NCBI RefSeq assembly: GCF_009467825.1
Contig: NZ_WIOK01000011.1
Coordinates: 119,573-183,572, forward strand
Origin: Cyclobacterium xiamenense
Lineage (GTDB): Bacteria > Bacteroidota > Bacteroidia > Cytophagales > Cyclobacteriaceae
Reading direction: 5' to 3'
Length of the DNA: 64,000 nucleotides
Shown: piece after piece, positions 18,527 through 26,412 of the stretch
How positions within the stretch are numbered: the stretch's first letter is position 1
Layout of the letters: each line of letters opens with the position of its first letter
Program-made: the position numbers and the translations under genes
The notes under the pieces: generated by a model
Told to the model about the DNA's origin: nothing
Database searches by the model: none
Seen by the model: only the letters and a program-made list of their open reading frames with translations

Positions 18527-19852
18527 TTAGGGAGTCACCTTTAAGGTTTCCGGGTACTCGTCGATGATGGTACCGTTTTCATTAATCATTAAAAAATGCT
18601 GGTGCGGCCCCTGAAGGGTAATAATTATGGCCGAGTTTTCCTCGGCGGATTTCCGTAGGTACCAGACTTCTTCAGGGGTTTTAGGCGTCTTTTTCTCCAC
18701 TCCCCAGGAGCCATCGCCCAGGTAAACAATGCCATTGGGATGGATGGAATTGTTTCTTATCGGATAGCTGCGCTTATAGGTATGGTCGTCATTTTCGAGG
18801 GCTACCCGAACATCATACTCCTCGAAGAGTGGAATCCAGTTATCAAGTACTTCCTCTGACCAGAATTGAACTCGCTTTCCTCCAGGCTCCACCCGGCCTG
18901 AGGGATAGGCTGGTTTGTGGTAGACCGGAATCAGGTGCGGCCGATCCTGCCGGTCCTGAAGTGTTTTCTTAAGCCAGTCCGTCTGGCTTCCACTAATCAG
19001 ATTGCTGTGGGAGCTGTCCAGGATGATCAGGCTGAGGTAATTACCGATATCCAGTACTCCGTAGCCAGGCTGGCCAGGAAAAGCGAATAGCGGATAGAAA
19101 AATGGTCCTTTGGCCAGCCGCATGGCATCGGTGGGTTCCGCCATTTTACCCGCTTTTACCGTTGCGATAAAAGCCGGCATGCCCATAACCGCATCGATCA
19201 CACGCTCGGAGGCCGGGTAATGGTGATTGATGACATCGTGGTTGCCCAGGCCTACAATGACCGGAACGACACGTCCTTCTTCGGAGATAAGGGTCTCCCG
19301 GATCCCATCAAACCATTGGTACCAGAGGTCCACGTTCTCCTTGTTTCCATTGGCATAGGCCAGGTCTCCGCCCCAGACGATAAAATCCGGATCGTAATGC
19401 ATCACGGCGCGGTTCATTTGGCGGAATAGCTCCCCATGGGAAGTATCCCCACCCGCAGCAAAGCGTAGCGGACGGTCATTCCTGGCCGGCAGCGTGCGAA
19501 AAGAGTAGACCCGCTGGAACTCCCCTACACGAAATTCATAGTTCGAATCGGGTTTCAGGTCGGTCAGTTCGATGCGGTGAACCTGCCGATCCGAATGGGG
19601 GAAAGGAAAGGATTGAGCCCCTGCGGTCTGCCATTCGCTTGTGCCTTTAGAGCGATAGGTAAGCGTTTCCAGTGCTTCGCTCTCCGGAAGCGTATGCCAG
19701 TCGATGCTAATGGTCGTAGTAGGGTCATGCTGCCAGGTAAGCAGGATGGCAGCAGGTTCGGTTTGCGCCAGCGCAGCGGCACACAGGCAAAGGAACAACA
19801 GTTGACCGGTAAAAAAGCGTAACCAAAGGCTGGGGGTAAAACGGGATGGCAT
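18527..19852 (-). CDS. Secreted purple acid phosphatase-like metallophosphoesterase
   Basis: The 441-residue protein has a signal peptide (to about Ala-Leu-Ala-Gln, residue 30), an N-terminal fibronectin-III-like domain (31-121, ending Tyr-Ser-Phe-Arg-Thr-Leu-Pro) and a metallophosphoesterase domain with Gly-Gly-Asp136, Gly-Gly-Asp163-Leu-Ala-Tyr166, Gly-Asn204-His205-Asp206, His in Val-Tyr-His-Lys-Pro and a last His in Asp-His-Thr-Tyr-Lys-Arg. This is the purple acid phosphatase layout, a periplasmic or extracellular dimetal hydrolase of phosphate esters. The final motif reads Glu-Asn-Asp-Asp-His where a His is usual at the fourth position, so one metal ligand may be altered. Confidence 0.87.
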   Translation of the reverse strand: MPSRFTPSLWLRFFTGQLLFLCLCAAALAQTEPAAILLTWQHDPTTTISIDWHTLPESEALETLTYRSKGTSEWQTAGAQSFPFPHSDRQVHRIELTDLKPDSNYEFRVGEFQRVYSFRTLPARNDRPLRFAAGGDTSHGELFRQMNRAVMHYDPDFIVWGGDLAYANGNKENVDLWYQWFDGIRETLISEEGRVVPVIVGLGNHDVINHHYPASERVIDAVMGMPAFIATVKAGKMAEPTDAMRLAKGPFFYPLFAFPGQPGYGVLDIGNYLSLIILDSSHSNLISGSQTDWLKKTLQDRQDRPHLIPVYHKPAYPSGRVEPGGKRVQFWSEEVLDNWIPLFEEYDVRVALENDDHTYKRSYPIRNNSIHPNGIVYLGDGSWGVEKKTPKTPEEVWYLRKSAEENSAIIITLQGPHQHFLMINENGTIIDEYPETLKVTP

Positions 19853-20154
19853 GGGTTTAACGAATTTATTAGATTTATTGGTAAATATACCGGAAACGGA
19901 AAAAAGTGCCTATTCCCAACGGGGTAAATTCTTTTACCCGGGTTCATTTCGGATTTCTAGTGTATTCATCTCTTTGTTTTTATACGTTTAGTACTGTAAT
20001 CTATTTCGTTATTGCTTAACCAATGTACTTGTTAGTTGAAATGCAATAGGATAGGGGAGCTGGGGCTGTTGGTGGAGCTACCGGTAAACAGATAAGCGGT
20101 ACACAAGGAAAAGGGGCTAGACGGATTTCCACCAATAAAGGTGGTGCGAGGGGC
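19853..20154. other. Intergenic region with no recognised gene
   Basis: About 300 bases between the phosphatase-like and small membrane protein genes. A weak hairpin, CCACC (20129-20133) with GGTGG (20140-20144), lies near the 3' end of the small gene. A + strand stretch at 20055-20154 reads as a Gly/Ala-rich peptide without stops, but it follows a stop codon with no start, so I do not call it a gene. Confidence 0.4.
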
Positions 20155-20427
20155 TTATACGCCAAACATCAGCTTGCTATACCATTTGAACCGGTAGAAG
20201 CCAGCCCATTTCCACATTTTCGGAAAGTCTTTCTTCTCAATGGCCTCCAGGGCCAGTAAACGATAATAATCCACCACAGGTCGGTATAAGAAGGGATAGA
20301 TAAAGGCAAATAGTAAAAAAGAAATCGATCCCGGTGTACCGGCTTCTACCCAAAACCAAATAAAAATCAACGCAGGTCCGTCGGCAATCAAGTGATACAT
20401 CCAGACATTCTTAACGTACTTTTTCAT
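20155..20427 (-). CDS. Small membrane protein, function unknown
   Basis: From the inner ATG (Met-Lys-Lys-Tyr-Val-Lys-Asn) the product is 90 residues: a basic start, a hydrophobic pair of segments (Ala-Leu-Ile-Phe-Ile-Trp-Phe-Trp and Ser-Phe-Leu-Leu-Phe-Ala-Phe-Ile-Tyr-Pro) and a basic, aromatic C-terminal half with Trp-Lys-Trp-Ala-Gly-Phe-Tyr-Arg. I do not recognise a family. The longer ORF start at 20475 adds 16 residues without membrane character. It lies alone in an A/T-rich stretch. Confidence 0.5.
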   Translation of the reverse strand: MKKYVKNVWMYHLIADGPALIFIWFWVEAGTPGSISFLLFAFIYPFLYRPVVDYYRLLALEAIEKKDFPKMWKWAGFYRFKWYSKLMFGV

Positions 20428-20849
20428 TTTCTTTGATTGTTTTGGTAATTTAAACAACCCGGTACAGTCAGACAAGCGATAAAGGAATTTTAGTGTAAAA
20501 AGACTTTATACACACCCTGGGGAGGTGTTAATTGTAGAGGTTATAGGTCCAGGCGTATCAATAGAGAATACCGATTGGTTAATGCGGTATCCGGAACAAA
20601 AAGGAGGGACCGGAAGTGTACCAGTATTCAATGCAGGTTTCATTAGTAAGGGATGGCGTGGGATCATCAGTATTTAACATAATATAAATTATATAACAAT
20701 TGGAGAGATTTGCGTTCAGAAGCGGTAGCGGATGATTAACATAAGATCAGTTATAATAGGTAGTCTTATAACGGCAGATCTTATGTTAAAGCAAATCACA
20801 AAGTATCATTTAGATAGTCCACCTAGAAGTTGAATCCAAATTCCACCCG
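20428..20849. other. A/T-rich non-coding stretch with one strong inverted repeat
   Basis: No supported gene. The only clear structure is the inverted repeat at 20736-20789 (listed separately). Small open frames here lack starts and motifs. Confidence 0.5.
20736..20789. repeat. Long interrupted inverted repeat beside the toxin-antitoxin pair
   Basis: TTAACATAAGATC (20736-20748) and GATCTTATGTTAA (20777-20789) are a perfect 13-bp inverted pair. Inside it GTTATAA (20750-20756) pairs with TTATAAC (20766-20772) around a 9-nt loop, giving about 20 bp of stem. It is 61 bp past the RES toxin stop. It could be a two-way terminator, the end of a mobile unit or a protein-binding site; no T-tract follows. 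Confidence 0.65.
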
Positions 20850-21317
20850 TTAGTTACCAAGTCTATAATCAAACTTTCTAAAATCCACCACCTTGAGCAA
20901 ATCCTGGATACCCGGGAACCTGGGATTAACCAATAGATTGTGTTCTTCCGGATAAAAAGATAAGTGCAACCTGGCGGATGGAACCCTTAAAAATGGAAAA
21001 CTATTTTCTACCAGCCACAGTTTGCCAAAATCTTGTGTTGCTTTGTTAGGTGGCAGCATGTCCCAGTTCTGTGGCAGACTTTCTTTGTCAAGGGTACCAA
21101 TCAGTTCACTGTCAAGGATTTCATAAATAACCACATACCAGGTATCAAGAGCAGTAGAAGTACCCTTGATACACAGGTATTCCAAAGCCGCCAGAGCTGC
21201 CGAACTACCGGCATAAATCATAGGATAAGCTTTGGGATTCCACCTTCCCCCTGACAAAGAACTACTAAAAGGTTCCCGGTGGTATTTTTCCGACATCCTG
21301 CGGTAATAGGTCAACAC
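20850..21317 (-). CDS. RES-domain toxin
   Basis: The 155-residue protein is a RES domain: Tyr-Arg-Arg near the N-terminus, Ser-Gly-Gly-Arg-Trp-Asn-Pro (22-28), Ile-Tyr-Ala-Gly-Ser-Ser-Ala-Ala-Leu-Ala-Ala-Leu-Glu-Tyr (34-47), and Glu-Glu-His-Asn-Leu-Leu-Val-Asn-Pro near the end. RES toxins (ParT/MbcT/Xre-RES type II systems) degrade NAD+ or ADP-ribosylate; the Arg, Tyr and Glu active-site set is visible. The start is GTG at 21317, two bases after the antitoxin TAG, so translation is coupled. The antitoxin comes first, as usual for this family. Confidence 0.9.
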   Translation of the reverse strand: MLTYYRRMSEKYHREPFSSSLSGGRWNPKAYPMIYAGSSAALAALEYLCIKGTSTALDTWYVVIYEILDSELIGTLDKESLPQNWDMLPPNKATQDFGKLWLVENSFPFLRVPSARLHLSFYPEEHNLLVNPRFPGIQDLLKVVDFRKFDYRLGN

Positions 21318-21319
21318 GC

Positions 21320-21865
21320 CTACATGACATTTCCGAAGTGAAGGGCATCTATGGCTTCATGCGCCAGGTCTATCCCCGTCATGGATACCAATAGGTCGCT
21401 GGGTTTGACTTGACCCAAAGCCATATTTGGTGTATTCAGCCAGGATTTTAAGCTGGATTCCCGACCAAAAATCTCCATTCCCTTTTTGATCACTTCGTCT
21501 ATTTTAAAAAACTGGTAAGAACCAGGTATGCCGATTTTACTGTCAGCAGACCACCTGGAAACAGTGCTTTGGGAAACTGCGGCCGCCTTGGCCAAATCAA
21601 CCATTTTAAGATCCAAAAAATCAATTATCGGGGAAATCTCAGCATAGGTCAATTTATTCTCAAGCTTTCTAGCCACCTCTGCCAAACTCCTGGCACCTTT
21701 AAAATCCTTTAAGAAATAACCATATCCGTTCTTAACCACATAACTGACTTGCTGGTCTCCCTTATTGACCACAAAAGTTTCAGAAATGCCATAAGGCTTT
21801 TCATAATCACCAATATAGGATAGGTCTTCCGACTTAAAGGCTTTGTATTTTTTACTTTTTTTCAT
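21320..21865 (-). CDS. Xre/MbcA/ParS-family antitoxin (DUF2384)
   Basis: From the ATG at 21865 (Met-Lys-Lys-Ser-Lys-Lys) the product is 181 residues. It has a helix-turn-helix in the middle (Leu-Ala-Lys-Ala-Ala-Ala-Val-Ser-Gln-Ser-Thr-Val-Ser-Arg-Trp) and the toxin-binding DUF2384 end (Phe-Gly-Arg-Glu-Ser-Ser-Leu-Lys-Ser-Trp-Leu-Asn-Thr-Pro, then Gly-Ile-Asp-Leu-Ala-His-Glu-Ala). It should neutralise the RES protein and repress the operon. An upstream ATG at 21877 adds only four residues. The A/T-rich upstream sequence (21866-21938) probably carries the operator, which I cannot pinpoint. Confidence 0.88.
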   Translation of the reverse strand: MKKSKKYKAFKSEDLSYIGDYEKPYGISETFVVNKGDQQVSYVVKNGYGYFLKDFKGARSLAEVARKLENKLTYAEISPIIDFLDLKMVDLAKAAAVSQSTVSRWSADSKIGIPGSYQFFKIDEVIKKGMEIFGRESSLKSWLNTPNMALGQVKPSDLLVSMTGIDLAHEAIDALHFGNVM

Positions 21866-21938
21866 TTGACATACCATCGTATATCATTTGAAGGATTAAT
21901 ACAATCTTTTTACTATATTTTACTTTGTGTATTGTTTT

Positions 21939-23174
21939 TCAATTACTTAACACCTCCCCACTCCTTCTATTCTCCGACTCATCCACCCAGTAAATGTACC
22001 AAAGCCTGGCATCTGAAGGAATAGTGACTTTACCTTTGGCTTTATCGAGAGGGATCAGTTGCCAATCCCTTTCCGGACTCCGTTTGTCATCTGCTGTGTA
22101 TGCCAGGTAAACTTCTTTGGGCACAGGAGCAATCGAATACCTGACCTGACTCCCCTTTTGTTTCAATTTAATTGAACTATTGAAATCGTTTTTATCTTCT
22201 AGTATGGTACTGATAAAGCGGTAAATTTCCCCGGGTTCTGCTCCGTGCAAATGGCTGTGTTTCAGTTCGGGTATCATGGCATACTGCGCATTATGGGCCA
22301 GATTAGCTGTTTTCTGCCAGTTTTCAACGAAATAGGCAAAATCATTGGTGCCGTTGATAAACAGCATGGGCACCCTTGCATGGGCCACATAACGGGAAGG
22401 ATCCCAAAGTTCCACCCAGCGCTGGGTGGCATCTGCTCCCAAGGAATCAAACTGATTGTCCCAGGCACTTCCTTCGTGAAGGTAGCCAGCCCCATACACA
22501 GGTACGGCCGCATTGAACCGCTGGTCTACTCCTGCTACCAGATTGGTAAGGTACCCGCCCCAGCTGATACCTGTTATCGCTGTCTTATCCGGGTTTATCT
22601 CTGGAAAGGACCGAATCAGGGAGTGCGCCCGGATGATATTGGACACGGAATGGAATTGCCATTGGGAGGTAATGGCTTCGTCCAGCCGGAAAAACTTGTG
22701 CACGTCGTCCTGCCGGGGGCCTCCGGCTGCGAGCCGAGTGCTTTTTGAACCCCAGGGGTTGTCCTGCTGCTCCGTGGGTAAAGGCTGATTACCACTCAGG
22801 TCCATGGCAATGGCGGCGTACCCTCTTTCGGCCCATTCCTGCGCCCATATCCGAAAGGCCGTCCCTCCCCCACCGTGAACCAGCACGATTCCGGGAAACT
22901 CCCCGCTTCCCGGTTTTTTTTCACCCAATGTAGCCGGGCTGGCGTAGTACGCAAATACTTCCGTTACTTTCCCTTCATATTCCTCACCGGTATAGATCAG
23001 CGACCAGACCGAGTCGGTCCGATTTACCCATTCAAAATCGGGGGCGGTTGCCAAGGTCGTTAGATCCCAGGGAATTCGCCCTTCCAGATCCGGAGGGAGA
23101 GCAAGTCCGGTTTGGGCAACCACCAGTCCCCGCAAAAAAAGCAGCGCTAAGCCGACTAAAATCGTGTTTTTCAT
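21939..23174 (-). CDS. Secreted alpha/beta hydrolase (acetyl-xylan-esterase/dienelactone-hydrolase-like)
   Basis: The 411-residue protein has a signal peptide (to Val-Val-Ala-Gln, residue 21), an oxyanion segment Leu-Val-His-Gly-Gly-Gly-Gly (98-104), nucleophile Ser204 in Thr-Gly-Ile-Ser-Trp-Gly-Gly-Tyr, an acid in Ile-Asn-Gly-Thr-Asn-Asp and a His in Lys-His-Ser-His-Leu-His-Gly. The last 80 residues form an extra domain with Tyr-Thr-Ala-Asp-Asp-Lys-Arg-Ser, as in Bacteroidota PhoPQ-related or acetylesterase proteins. It probably cleaves an ester or amide outside the inner membrane; the substrate is not visible. The gap to the toxin-antitoxin promoter region is 73 bp. Confidence 0.85.
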   Translation of the reverse strand: MKNTILVGLALLFLRGLVVAQTGLALPPDLEGRIPWDLTTLATAPDFEWVNRTDSVWSLIYTGEEYEGKVTEVFAYYASPATLGEKKPGSGEFPGIVLVHGGGGTAFRIWAQEWAERGYAAIAMDLSGNQPLPTEQQDNPWGSKSTRLAAGGPRQDDVHKFFRLDEAITSQWQFHSVSNIIRAHSLIRSFPEINPDKTAITGISWGGYLTNLVAGVDQRFNAAVPVYGAGYLHEGSAWDNQFDSLGADATQRWVELWDPSRYVAHARVPMLFINGTNDFAYFVENWQKTANLAHNAQYAMIPELKHSHLHGAEPGEIYRFISTILEDKNDFNSSIKLKQKGSQVRYSIAPVPKEVYLAYTADDKRSPERDWQLIPLDKAKGKVTIPSDARLWYIYWVDESENRRSGEVLSN

Positions 23175-23230
23175 GCGACTTCTGATCTATCGGTAAATCG
23201 TTCATACATAATCTATTGTAAAATAGAAAC

Positions 23231-24103
23231 TTATATTTCTATCTCCAAAACCATCTCCGAAATGCGCTCCGTTGTCGCATACACCACCCCTTGCCGATGC
23301 ATAAAGGTCGTTTCCGGCGCATTGAGGCGTAGTTTTTCGCCCTTGCTATTGGATACTGGTACGCCCAATTCTTCATAAATCAGGCGGGTGGCAGCAAAAT
23401 CCCAGATGCTGCCGCCTCCCTGTTGCGATCGGGGAAATTTTACGTAGCAGGCATTTGCGTGGGATAAGACAGCCAACGCATTCCGGACCGCGCCAAAACC
23501 ACTATGGTACACCACCTCCCGGTAATTTTGTGCTATTGCCCATTGCTTCATCTGTTCGGTAAATGCGTTAAAATAATCGGCCGACTGCATGCTGCGATCC
23601 ATATAGATGTGTAATTTCTTGTCTTCATCTACCTTTCCCAGGTTAAATGGCTGGCCATTCAGGACCACCCCTTCTCCCTTGACCGCACTGTAACAAAGAT
23701 CCTCATCCGGTATATAGACTACGCCGATCAGCGGATCTCCGGATTGGGAAACAAGGGCAATGGAAACGGCATACCCCGGCCGCTGCTCCGTAAAGGGCAA
23801 GGTACCGTCCAGGGGGTCAATGCACCAGAAATAGTCCTTGTGTAATCGGGTTTGATCGTCGGCTGCTTCTTCCGTCAGTAAGCCCAGATCGTATTGCGCA
23901 ATACCGGGTCGTAAATGGTTTAAAATGAGTTCCTGAGCCTTAAAATCAACTTCTGTCACCACCTGCGAAGCCCGGGAATGCGATCCCTCCTTTTCTTTAT
24001 GTTTATATGGCTGATTGACCTGCGACTGAATCATTTTGCCTGCTTCTGTACTGGCTGAAATGACGCTTTGGCCAAGGGCAATAAGGATGTCTTTGTTCAG
24101 CAT
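23231..24103 (-). CDS. Inositol monophosphatase/CysQ-family phosphatase
   Basis: The 290-residue protein has the FIG/IMPase metal motifs: Thr-Glu-Glu78-79 (Leu-Leu-Thr-Glu-Glu-Ala), Asp96-Pro-Leu-Asp99-Gly-Thr, and a C-terminal Trp-Asp-Phe-Ala-Ala. These enzymes remove phosphate from inositol phosphates, 3'-phosphoadenosine phosphates or sugar phosphates with Mg2+. The usual Asp-Gly-Thr-x-Asn-Phe reads Asp-Gly-Thr-Leu-Pro-Phe, nearer the CysQ and bisphosphate-nucleotidase branch. It begins on the base after the stop of the kinase-like gene, so the two are an operon and may act on the same small molecule. Confidence 0.85.
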   Translation of the reverse strand: MLNKDILIALGQSVISASTEAGKMIQSQVNQPYKHKEKEGSHSRASQVVTEVDFKAQELILNHLRPGIAQYDLGLLTEEAADDQTRLHKDYFWCIDPLDGTLPFTEQRPGYAVSIALVSQSGDPLIGVVYIPDEDLCYSAVKGEGVVLNGQPFNLGKVDEDKKLHIYMDRSMQSADYFNAFTEQMKQWAIAQNYREVVYHSGFGAVRNALAVLSHANACYVKFPRSQQGGGSIWDFAATRLIYEELGVPVSNSKGEKLRLNAPETTFMHRQGVVYATTERISEMVLEIEI

Positions 24104-25075
24104 CTAAACGTAAGTTAATTCTTCCAATACGGACCGTGTCAGCCGTTCGCTGTACCCATGCATCTTCCAATGACCGGTACTCCAGCCATCCAGAAAACGA
24201 TACAGATCGGCCCAGGCGAAGGCGTATAACTTCGTCCACTCTTTTTTAACCAATTGAAAATCAATAGACTTATCAAGCGCCCTTTCAAGTACATCAAAAT
24301 AATGTGAAAGTAATTCATCCTCATAGTTTTCGCAGGCTTCTTCTGCAAAACAGCTACTGATAAAATAGGCAACATCTTTTATGCCACAGCCCTTTCCAAC
24401 ATATTGAAAATCCACGGCCGCCACCTGTTCTTCCGGGCTAAAACAGAAATTGGCCAGCTTGGCATCGCCGTGCACCAGGGTCTGAAAGGTAGCTTCATGG
24501 AGCCGTTGATCGATCGCCGAGGCGGCCTGCTTCAGAGGAGCATTTTTCATTTTCGCCCACTCATCGGGGCGGGTTTCCAGGTGCCAATAGGTGCCGACTT
24601 CCCAGAGGCCTATGGGCGGCACCCGCATAAATTTGGCATGGAAACGGGCCAGCCATGTCAGGCAGTTTTTAGCAGCTGCCAACGAAACCGTATCGGGCGT
24701 CAGACGTTTGGGAAAGCCTAAGGTATTGAGGTCTTCCATAATCAAGAGCCGCATGCTGCCTTTTGCTTCGGCATGCAATAATTGAGGCACTTTACACGCT
24801 GCTCCCGTTAACCGGGCATACTGCTCGTACCAGTAGCTTTCCACGGCATAGGATTTGATTTTACGTTGATGGGACAAATCGGTATTCCAACCCCGGGGGT
24901 GTTTACCAGATTCAGGTAATTGTATATGCTTGACAATAACCGACGGATACCTCCCTCCTTCTAAAACGTAGCGTTTGATCGAGCCGTACCCGCTCCATAA
25001 GGTTTGAACATGGGCGACTTCCCGGATGGCGGTGGCGCCGGTACAATGAAGAATTTGGGAGGCTATGGTAGACAT
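24104..25075 (-). CDS. Aminoglycoside/choline-kinase-like phosphotransferase
   Basis: The 323-residue protein has a kinase-like fold: Val-Ile-Val-Lys (46-49) as the ATP lysine, Ile-Met-Glu-Asp-Leu (112-116) hinge, the catalytic loop His202-Gly-Asp204-Ala-Lys-Leu-Ala-Asn209 and the metal Asp222-Phe-Gln. The length and the Lys-Asp-Val-Ala-Tyr-Phe segment resemble the ecdysteroid-kinase-like/DUF1679 branch of APH enzymes. It would phosphorylate a small hydroxyl compound. It directly precedes the phosphatase gene; the pair could run opposing steps (inference). Confidence 0.82.
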   Translation of the reverse strand: MSTIASQILHCTGATAIREVAHVQTLWSGYGSIKRYVLEGGRYPSVIVKHIQLPESGKHPRGWNTDLSHQRKIKSYAVESYWYEQYARLTGAACKVPQLLHAEAKGSMRLLIMEDLNTLGFPKRLTPDTVSLAAAKNCLTWLARFHAKFMRVPPIGLWEVGTYWHLETRPDEWAKMKNAPLKQAASAIDQRLHEATFQTLVHGDAKLANFCFSPEEQVAAVDFQYVGKGCGIKDVAYFISSCFAEEACENYEDELLSHYFDVLERALDKSIDFQLVKKEWTKLYAFAWADLYRFLDGWSTGHWKMHGYSERLTRSVLEELTYV

Positions 25076-25213
25076 GCTTCGTATAGTTCAATCGGTGTGT
25101 TTTTGATGAATGAAAAGGCAAAGACAACCAGTTAACCGGACTAACCGATCCTAAAATTAGGGAAATTTTCGATCTTACTGAGGCTTCTAAATTCCGTAAA
25201 CCCGAACGTACAT

Positions 25214-25252
25214 AAATCCCCCTTGCTAAGGGGGAAAAAGGGGGATTTTTTC
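25214..25252. repeat. C/G-rich palindromic repeat
   Basis: AAATCCCCCTTGCTAAGGGGG, then AAAAAGGGGGATTTTTT, giving two nested inverted pairs. It is of the same type as 14781-14812 and lies between the phosphotransferase and cytochrome genes. The trailing T run could terminate a + strand transcript, but no + gene precedes it. Confidence 0.55.
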
Positions 25253-25266
25253 GAGCCCATACCATT

Positions 25267-26409
25267 TTATCGCTTACCGGCACTTAGGTGGTGAAACGAT
25301 TCCTCGGGCATGGCATCAATCCAGGCTTTTATCAGTTCCAGTCCTTCCCGGTGCACCAAACCCCGACCAATTTCCGGCATGGCCGCTCCCACTTGATTGG
25401 TACCCATCCGATAGGTCAAGATGGATTCGTTGCTTTTCCCCGGCCAAATGGCATAGGTAAAAGACCCGGCACCAAAGCCTGCTGCCACCGGCGTTTTGAA
25501 CACCCCCAGTTTTGCGGGATCCGTTTCTTCGTAATTCAAGAATAAGCCAGAGGTACTTGCCGGACCTTCGGCGCGGTGGCAATGTGCGCAGTTGCTGTCC
25601 AAATAGGCCTTTGCCCTTAGGTTCAAATCCGATGAAATGTCGCTATAATCGACCATGGCGGGGTACGCCTGCAGTGGTTTCAACTCCTCCAGGTACCCGG
25701 CTTCTTCCCAGGCGATCAATTGGTTTCCTTTTCCAGGCAACGCATGGTTTAGCTGCTTTGCCTTCACACCCAGAGGCACCATTACCTCATTGCTATTGTG
25801 GCAGCTTTTGCATTGGGCCTGATTGGGAACGATGTATTTGACGAACTGTGCCTGCCCCTGTTGATCTACCCAGTCTACGGACACTTCCGCCCCGACGGCT
25901 TTGTAAATGGCGTCCGTCTGCTCCTCGTTCCAAAGGTAGGGAAAAGCTTCCCATGCCCCGTTTTTCTTGACCATAATCCGGGTCTCGATGACCCGGATCT
26001 TTTCCAAAGGGTATCTGAAGTCCGCCGGATAATAAAAATTTTTAATCAGCACCGTATTTTCCGGGAAATCGATGGTCCCCTCAGAATCGTCCTGAATAGT
26101 GGCACTTGCTCCTTCAGGCATCCAAATGTATCGGGTTTTGAATGCATAATCGGTAAAGAGAGACGAGGCAGGTTCATACAAAACAACACCTTTTCCCGGA
26201 TTAAATTCCCTGATTTTACCTTTGAAAAATCCGTAATCGGAAAGTTTACTGAAAGGCATCTGATCGAAATTTACCGTATTGATGTCCACATCAGGTGCTT
26301 CCCATTCCCCATAGACCATCGGTTGATCTGTTGTTTCATTTTTAGTGGGCGCACTGCAGGCGCACAAGACAAAAAAGGCCAGAACGCTGTATATCAGATT
26401 GGTATTCAT
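25267..26409 (-). CDS. HNE_0200/SO2930-family diheme cytochrome c lipoprotein
   Basis: The 380-residue lipoprotein (lipobox Val-Leu-Cys-Ala-Cys, likely Cys18) has two heme c sites, Cys-Lys-Ser-Cys-His and Cys-Ala-His-Cys-His, and the family hallmarks Gly-Phe-Phe-Lys-Gly near residue 62 and Tyr-Pro-Ala-Asp-Phe-Arg. It matches the TIGR03806-type family, which typically occurs beside a parallel beta-helix protein; the neighbour at 26413 is that partner, separated by 3 bp. Both are exported. The reaction of the pair is unknown; a periplasmic electron-transfer role is inferred from the hemes. Confidence 0.87.
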   Translation of the reverse strand: MNTNLIYSVLAFFVLCACSAPTKNETTDQPMVYGEWEAPDVDINTVNFDQMPFSKLSDYGFFKGKIREFNPGKGVVLYEPASSLFTDYAFKTRYIWMPEGASATIQDDSEGTIDFPENTVLIKNFYYPADFRYPLEKIRVIETRIMVKKNGAWEAFPYLWNEEQTDAIYKAVGAEVSVDWVDQQGQAQFVKYIVPNQAQCKSCHNSNEVMVPLGVKAKQLNHALPGKGNQLIAWEEAGYLEELKPLQAYPAMVDYSDISSDLNLRAKAYLDSNCAHCHRAEGPASTSGLFLNYEETDPAKLGVFKTPVAAGFGAGSFTYAIWPGKSNESILTYRMGTNQVGAAMPEIGRGLVHREGLELIKAWIDAMPEESFHHLSAGKR

Positions 26410-26412
26410 GGA

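Noticed and set aside
20055..20154. A Gly/Ala-rich + strand peptide that resembles a repeat-protein fragment.
   Set aside because: It follows an in-frame stop, has no start, and continues antisense to another gene.
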